64,000 nucleotides of DNA from Pseudopyrenochaeta lycopersici. Lineage: Eukaryota > Ascomycota > Dothideomycetes > Pleosporales > Pseudopyrenochaetaceae. The stretch is from the NCBI GenBank assembly GCA_003313425.1, contig NHZP01000002.1, positions 992,001 to 1,056,000 of the forward strand, read 5' to 3'. This document shows positions 58,626 to 64,000 of the stretch, one piece after another (position 1 is the stretch's first letter; each line of letters starts with the position of its first letter). The position numbers and the translations under genes were made by a program. The notes under the pieces were generated by a model that saw nothing but the letters and a program-made list of their open reading frames with translations, was not told where the DNA came from and did no database searches.

Positions 58626-59697
58626 CGTAAAAGAGGCAAAACACCAGAACAGCCTTGATGGTCCTTGACAGTGAAGGAGCAAGACAGGACTCAAGTAGAT
58701 CAATTGCTTTTGCAACCATTGCACATCTTTGCTGTTTTCTCTTCACTCGTTACGGCGCAGCCAACTCAAACTAGGAACGCCAGGCTCCCTGTCAAACAGC
58801 TGAACCTTGCATCTAAGCCAGGGCTTGAATCCTTCCGAATGTGCGTGCACGGCTACACACACCGGCCGTAGATTCCTCCAATGACGGAGGAAGATATCGC
58901 TGTCGGAGAGACTGTACTGTCGCGAGGCTCGCAAGACTGAGACTCTATCTTCTGCACGCGTTTTCCCTATGTAGATTTGCCGTGTATTCCACAAACGCCG
59001 ATGAAACTATGCTGTTTCAAAGTGTGATAGAGGCCGTCGTGTCGAGTAACGTATCTTTAATTATTGGCGAGCATTTAAACTGTGCCGGGGAAGCGCTGCC
59101 GCCTCCGCTAAACGAACAATAGGCGATCATAGCCCTGAAGTGCACCTGAATAATGTCATGTTCCGGCTTTAGGCCGTGCGTGGAACACTGCCTAACCGTC
59201 ACCGCTTCAACGCAGCGAATTGATGCGCCAGGCGAGATCGATTCCATTTCCCCAAGCGAGCGTGCCGTGCCGACCCACAATCTTGACAGCCACGCGCGCG
59301 CATGCTTCTGAAAGCCGGTTACGAAACGTGCATTGATTACGGCTTTTGGTTGACTTTCTTTCAGCACAGCGAATAGACTTGCTACTGATATGCAGTTACT
59401 ATGCCGCAATCCTGCATCTGTTCTTTCGGGGTTGAAGCCGCACAGAGATCATTGGTGGCAGCGATGGATATCGGCCGCTCGAGAAGCATGCTAGCATACT
59501 TCCCATGCATGTTTTTTACTGACAACGAGCCGCGCGTTAGCTAACATGCATCAATCGTTTGCAATCCGCCAAGACGGCTAGCACGATGAGCTTGATCAAT
59601 GGCACAATGGTGCCATCTGCTGTCTACCCCACTAGTTGCTAAAAACTCTCACACCATCTCATCGCCTATTTTTCGTCTACGAACAGCCTGTTACACG
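58626..59697. other. Intergenic, nothing firmly recognised
   Basis: This 1.1-kb divergent spacer separates the CFEM receptor from the P450. A 130-codon minus-strand frame at 59017-59409 begins with TTG and matches nothing known, so it is not called. Confidence 0.4.
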
Positions 59698-61654
59698 ATG
59701 CCTCTCTTCACCGAACCAATCATCGCGTCAGGTCTGAAACAGTGGGCTGGCGTAATCTTCACATCCATCTTCCTGTACTGGATCTCTTGGATCACATACG
59801 CGCTGACTTTGCATCCACTAGCAAAGATTCCAGGGCCATTGTGGCCAGCCGTGTCGCGAACATGGCTGATGTATCGCATGTATCGAGGCGACCTTGAGAT
59901 TCATCAACGCGCGATACATGAAAGGTACGATAAATCTTAATGGCGGTTGTTTCAAACGCTAACAGCCCCAGAGTATGTAGACTCCTTTGTGATTGTATTA
60001 CTGCTACATGCTCTTCCACGACGCGAACTGATCCTTCATATTACTGAAGACCTGGTGTCGTCAACTCCGGTTCGATATATGCTAACCACCGGTATCCTAG
60101 AATATGGCCCCATAATCCGGACCGCCCCAGATGAAGTCCATGTCAGTGATCCGAAAGCGATTCCGATCGTCTATCCCATGCATCAACCACTCGAAAAGAC
60201 CGACTGGTATCTAACATACCGGCCCGTCACGCTAGGGGGTGTCGACTTGTTTACTGATGATAGTGAAATACATCACACATCTTATAGGAAAATCGTTGGA
60301 TCGGTATATAGTCTTACCAGTATGTTGAAGAATGAGTCGGCGCTAGATGAGACAATGGACCTGTTCATGGAGAGGCTTGGTGGATTTGCAGATCGTCACG
60401 AGGCCTTTGATTTCGGGCTGTGGCTTGAGATGTAGGTGTACTATGGGCATTAAAAAGAGATTTGGCTTCCTATCTTATATGGATAGTCTAAGCTAATCAT
60501 ATCCTACTGTAGGTTCTCATTCGACAATGTTGGGGCTGTCTTTTTCGGGAAACAGTTTGGCTTTTTGGAGAAGAGCACCGATCATGGAGGATACATCAAC
60601 GCCGTACACACAGCCATGCCACTGAACTCCTTTATAGCGATGGCTCCGCTCTGGATTCGGCCCCTTCTCCTCAACTGTGGTATTATGATACCAAAGGTGT
60701 TGAAGGCGATCATGGCTGCTGATGGCATCCGAAAGACAGCCGTAAGCGAGACAGAAATCGCGCAGGAAAGGACTCAAGACGTCACCGCAAAGCGAACTGA
60801 CATTCTTTCGCAGTTGCTTGCTATTATGCAGAAGAAGAAAGAATGTCTGACTATTCGAGACATTCATGTCGAAATGTGGGCTGCGGTGTGAGTTCACCTC
60901 GACATTTACTACTAAATGATCCTCATTATTTGAGCAGTATTGCTGGATCCGACAGCACATCGGGCGCCCTTCGCGCAATCTTTTATTTCCTCATGAAACA
61001 CCCAGAGAAAATGGCTAAGCTCGTCCGCAACATTGACGAGGCTTTCACCAATGGTATCCTTACCCATCCAATTCAATACAACGACGCCATGAGATTACCA
61101 TACCTGAAAGCTGTGATTCAAGAATCTATGCGTCTGTTTCCCGCATTCGGCGTCCCAATGCCGCGCTATGCACCTGCAGCTGGCCTAGACATTGCGGGAC
61201 ACCATCTTTCCGCTGGTACAAAGGTACGTAACACTAATGAAGCACTGTCCAGCGAATCTGAAGAAGCACGAGCTAATCATAGGGCAGGTTGGAATGAATG
61301 CGATGGTAACGCATTACGACAAAGACGTATTTGGTGACGATTCATATGAATTTCGGCCAGAGCGATGGCTTGAGAGTGAAGAACGATATAGGGCAATGGA
61401 CAAGTCCATGCTCGTCTTTGGTGCCGGCACTAGAACCTGTATTGGGAAGCATGTAAGTATTTTCTTCCATGCGGAGAGTAAGGCTGATATGGCGGAAGCT
61501 TTCGAATACGGAGATGTACAAGGTTGTCCCCGAGGTCCTCCGTCGTTTCGAAGTCGAAATGGCGCACGACCGACCTTGGAAGACATACAATGCTACATTT
61601 GTCTTACAGATCGATGTTTTTTGCAATCTTAAACACAGAGATCTGCCTCGTTGA
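59698..61654 (+). pseudogene. Cytochrome P450, probably frameshifted
   Basis: Exons 59698..59924, 60101..60431, 60513..60887, 60938..61223, 61288..61452 and 61499..61654 cover about 513 codons. Marks are complete: N-terminal membrane anchor and HPLAKIPGP hinge, I-helix AGSDSTSG, ExxR in QESMRLFP, FRPERW, and haem loop FGAGTRTCIGKH with the cysteine thiolate. Introns 2-5 (81, 50, 64, 46 bp) splice cleanly. Intron 1 (59925-60100) does not: exon 1 ends in phase 2 (HER) and the only sensible acceptor leaves two bases before YGPIIRT, one base too many. Either an extra A near 60101 has broken the gene or splicing is unusual. These are ER-bound monooxygenases; the substrate is unknown. An earlier ATG at 59599 is possible. 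Confidence 0.8.
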
Positions 61655-62756
61655 AAGGCCCTTTCGTAATTAAACAGAAAGTGAAAGCAGACATTCACCC
61701 ACGCTAGAACGTACGGCGTAACTTAGCTGGAATTAGATGACTAATGTTCTCTCGAGTCAGCGGACAACGCCAGTCCACCTGCGCGCTAGAACCATATCTT
61801 TGTTGGCGGAAAAGTAGCCAAGATTTGTTCTGAACTACTATCTCTTGGGAGTCAGATGGAAATCAGTTGTAATTTTCGCCCTCTTCAGCATCCCTTTTCT
61901 CCACAATGGAGGTTGTGACGCTTGTGAATAATTCTGTCCTCGAGCTTATTGCCCGAGGAACCATCAGATCGGTGCCTTTGCAAATATTTTCAGCATCCCG
62001 TGGCCCGATTTATGGCTGTTGGCTCAATATTTGGAATTGGTGCAATCTTGACGGCCTCTCAAGACGCCACGGCACAATCACATGCGGTCGCCTTTGTGCA
62101 ACTCAATAATAACGACCACAAGTTCATCGGAGTTTCTTCATGAACTGGATTCGGTCAATTTGATCAAAAGCTGTTATCCGTTCTACTGTTACTATTAACA
62201 CCTATACGCTAAGTTATGGCATGATATAGTATTGACGATTGACATCACTTCTTGCATTCAGACAGAAGAGAAGGATAGCATAGCCGAACCAAATCACTAG
62301 ATTGCGATTCTATTAGCCTGATTTAGAAAAGACTAGACAAATAGAGCTAGAATTCGCGGAATATCGGCTGGCCGATGCACCCGATAACAACTTCAGTCTT
62401 ACCGCGCACCTGCGTGACAGCTTACTTCAACAGTCAGCCCTAAACTTCGCATTGGCTTCAAATAAAGTCAAGCACAGTCCGGAGCAAAACGGAGGCAGTA
62501 AGCACGTATGTAGACAATGTCGGTCGGCTGTCTGCTAAGCCCGACGACGCCATATAAGCCTTGCTTCCGATGGTTTGTTTCAGTCGTCAGCCGCACCCTT
62601 GGAATCGATGCAGCAATCGAAACGACCTGACAATCGCCTCCCTCGTATATACGACCTTCATAACAACAATTATAGTCGTTCAGCGTTTCTTCTGGATTAG
62701 TATTGAGGGTTTACCTTGTTTAATCACCTGCCAACGTTACGATCACAGGTTACCCC
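61655..62756. other. Intergenic, nothing firmly recognised
   Basis: These 1.1 kb lie between the P450 and the alpha/beta hydrolase. Overlapping short frames at 61906-62143 include a hydrophobic stretch (FMAVGSIFGIGAIL) but no family; they are probably chance or a gene remnant. Confidence 0.4.
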
Positions 62757-63775
62757 ATGAGCGCCTTACCAGCTGTTGCAAATGAACCTCCAGAGTGTCG
62801 CTTTCGTCTAGACGACGGTAGCTCCAAAATTTTCATGCTCCCAGATGGACGTAAACTCGGATATGCAGAGTATGGTTTGTTGACGGGAAAAACTATCCTT
62901 TATCAACATGGGCTTCCAGGCTCTCGCCTCGAAGCGGCCACGTATCACGAATTGGGCTTAGAATTAGGCGCCCGTATCATTGCTACAGATAGACCTGGGA
63001 TAGGTTGGAGTTCACCGCATCCAAATCGAACACTCCTGGACTATCCAAAGGACCTGGAGCATCTGACACACTATCTGGGCTTGGATACTTACTCTGTATT
63101 GGTATGCCGGGCTTTGTGCTTCCCGAATCTCCTCATTGCTAATCATAAGTTCAATTGCAGGGGGTCTCAGGCGGCGGACCATATGCACTTGCTTGCGCAG
63201 TATCACTACCTCACGAAAAACTCAAGTGTGTCTCAATTGTATGCGGCTTGGGGCCCCCTGATATCGGTATGAGCGGGGCGAACTGGATACACCGGCTTGG
63301 ATTTCGGTTCGGATGGCTTTACGCCCCCACTTCTCTCCTCCGCTGGTTCTTCCAACGAGACGCTTTCGGACGCGTAGACCTGACCGATGAAAAGCGCCTG
63401 GAACTGTTGCTACAGCCATCATGGCAGACGAAAATAGCTCATGAGAAAGACCGCAAGTTGCTAAAGGACAAAGACATATTGCGCCTGACGCTGCGAGCAA
63501 CTCGGGAATCCTATGCACAAGGGTTTGATGGGGTGCGGGAGGATGGCAGGGCGATGTGCACAGACTGGGGCTTTCGAGTAGAGGATATTCGATTCAACCT
63601 TGCTGTGCAACTTTGGTACGGAAAGGATGATATCATTGTTCCACCCAATCACGGTGAGCAAATAGCCATGCGATTAGGGGGTAGAGCGCATCTCAGAGTG
63701 GAGGACGACACACACGCAAGCATTTCAATGAATTGGAAGAAAGAGGAATTGGAGGGTATACTCAGGGAAATGTAG
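62757..63775 (+). CDS. Alpha/beta hydrolase
   Basis: Exons 62757..63101 and 63161..63775 (59-bp intron, GTATGC...TGCAG) give 319 residues. Landmarks are the oxyanion-hole YQHGLPGSR, ATDRPGIGWS, nucleophile elbow GVSGGGP with Ser118 (split from the preceding strand by the intron), acid in WYGKDDIIVP (Asp271 or Asp272) and catalytic His300 in EDDTHASIS. The lid region between about residues 145 and 230 is helical and aromatic. No signal peptide is present, so a cytosolic esterase, epoxide hydrolase-like or acyl hydrolase role is likely; the substrate is unknown. It is co-oriented with the upstream P450. Confidence 0.9.
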
Positions 63776-64000
63776 TGTTTTCCAACCAGCGTATGCTAGT
63801 ATATTATCATTGTACTCCAATCATTACAGTCACAACTCTTGCTCTTTTTAATGAGGCGAGACTGCTTAATAGCGATTGGCTGTGAGCTGGTCGAACCAGC
63901 GCAAAAATCGTAAATATTTGATTAACGCTGATACCCAGAATTCAAGGTATAAATATTATCGCCAGCCTGAATAGACCCGGCAATGTATCTTCCACAGCCT

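Noticed and set aside
59017..59409. 130-codon minus-strand frame between receptor and P450
   Set aside because: It begins with TTG and matches nothing known.
1..64000. Starship-type giant element or captain tyrosine recombinase
   Set aside because: No DUF3435-like recombinase or other captain feature was seen among the frames.

Overview
The window is fungal nuclear DNA. Genes are split by short GT-AG introns (43-120 bp, a few longer), proteins carry ascomycete-specific families (CFEM receptor, Zn2Cys6 factor, bZIP-DUF3425, GDSL esterase with signal peptide, STAND/NACHT-ankyrin protein), and the transposons show one-sided C-to-T / G-to-A decay typical of repeat-induced point mutation (RIP). 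The small CCCH zinc-finger family at 14.6-15.4 kb and the general gene content point to Dothideomycetes, probably Pleosporales; that placement is inference.

Layout. 0-10 kb: a partial secreted protein at the left edge, a nitroreductase, a secreted GDSL/SGNH esterase with a C-terminal membrane segment, and a Dal5-type MFS permease. 12.9-18 kb: a two-PPxY-motif protein, a CCCH-finger family protein whose finger lacks its histidine, and an RNase III-like pseudoenzyme fused to an unknown domain. 18.3-19.1 kb: a decayed TIR element (TA target duplication) carrying a nested 74-bp palindrome. 19.7-22.8 kb: a broken NACHT-ankyrin gene with a 201-bp higher-order repeat. 25.5-30.8 kb: a large fungal protein of unknown function, an aldo-keto reductase, and a divergently placed bZIP-DUF3425 factor.

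31.9-38.5 kb is one complete but RIP-destroyed Ty3/Gypsy chromovirus (231-bp LTRs, TAAAT target duplication). 38.9-41.8 kb holds a divergent Zn2Cys6 factor / medium-chain reductase pair. 43.3 kb is a truncated SH3-like small secreted protein, and 45.2 kb a cysteine-rich membrane protein. 46.8-54.0 kb is a FAD-dependent oxidoreductase gene split by a Ty1/Copia element (123-bp LTRs, AAATG target duplication). 54.6-63.8 kb carries an mpaB-type oxygenase, a CFEM rhodopsin-like receptor, a cytochrome P450 with one apparent frameshift, and an alpha/beta hydrolase. Tailoring-type enzymes are plentiful in the right half but no polyketide, peptide or terpene backbone gene is visible.

The most notable signals are: the Copia insertion that splits an otherwise intact gene; the contrast between that element's nearly identical, unmutated LTRs and its heavily mutated interior; a trinucleotide bias in the RIP-like mutation (YCA/TGR lost, RCA/TGY kept); and several lineage-type proteins that have lost catalytic or metal-binding residues. 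Splice sites were read by eye from GT/AG signals and frame continuity; all are predictions.
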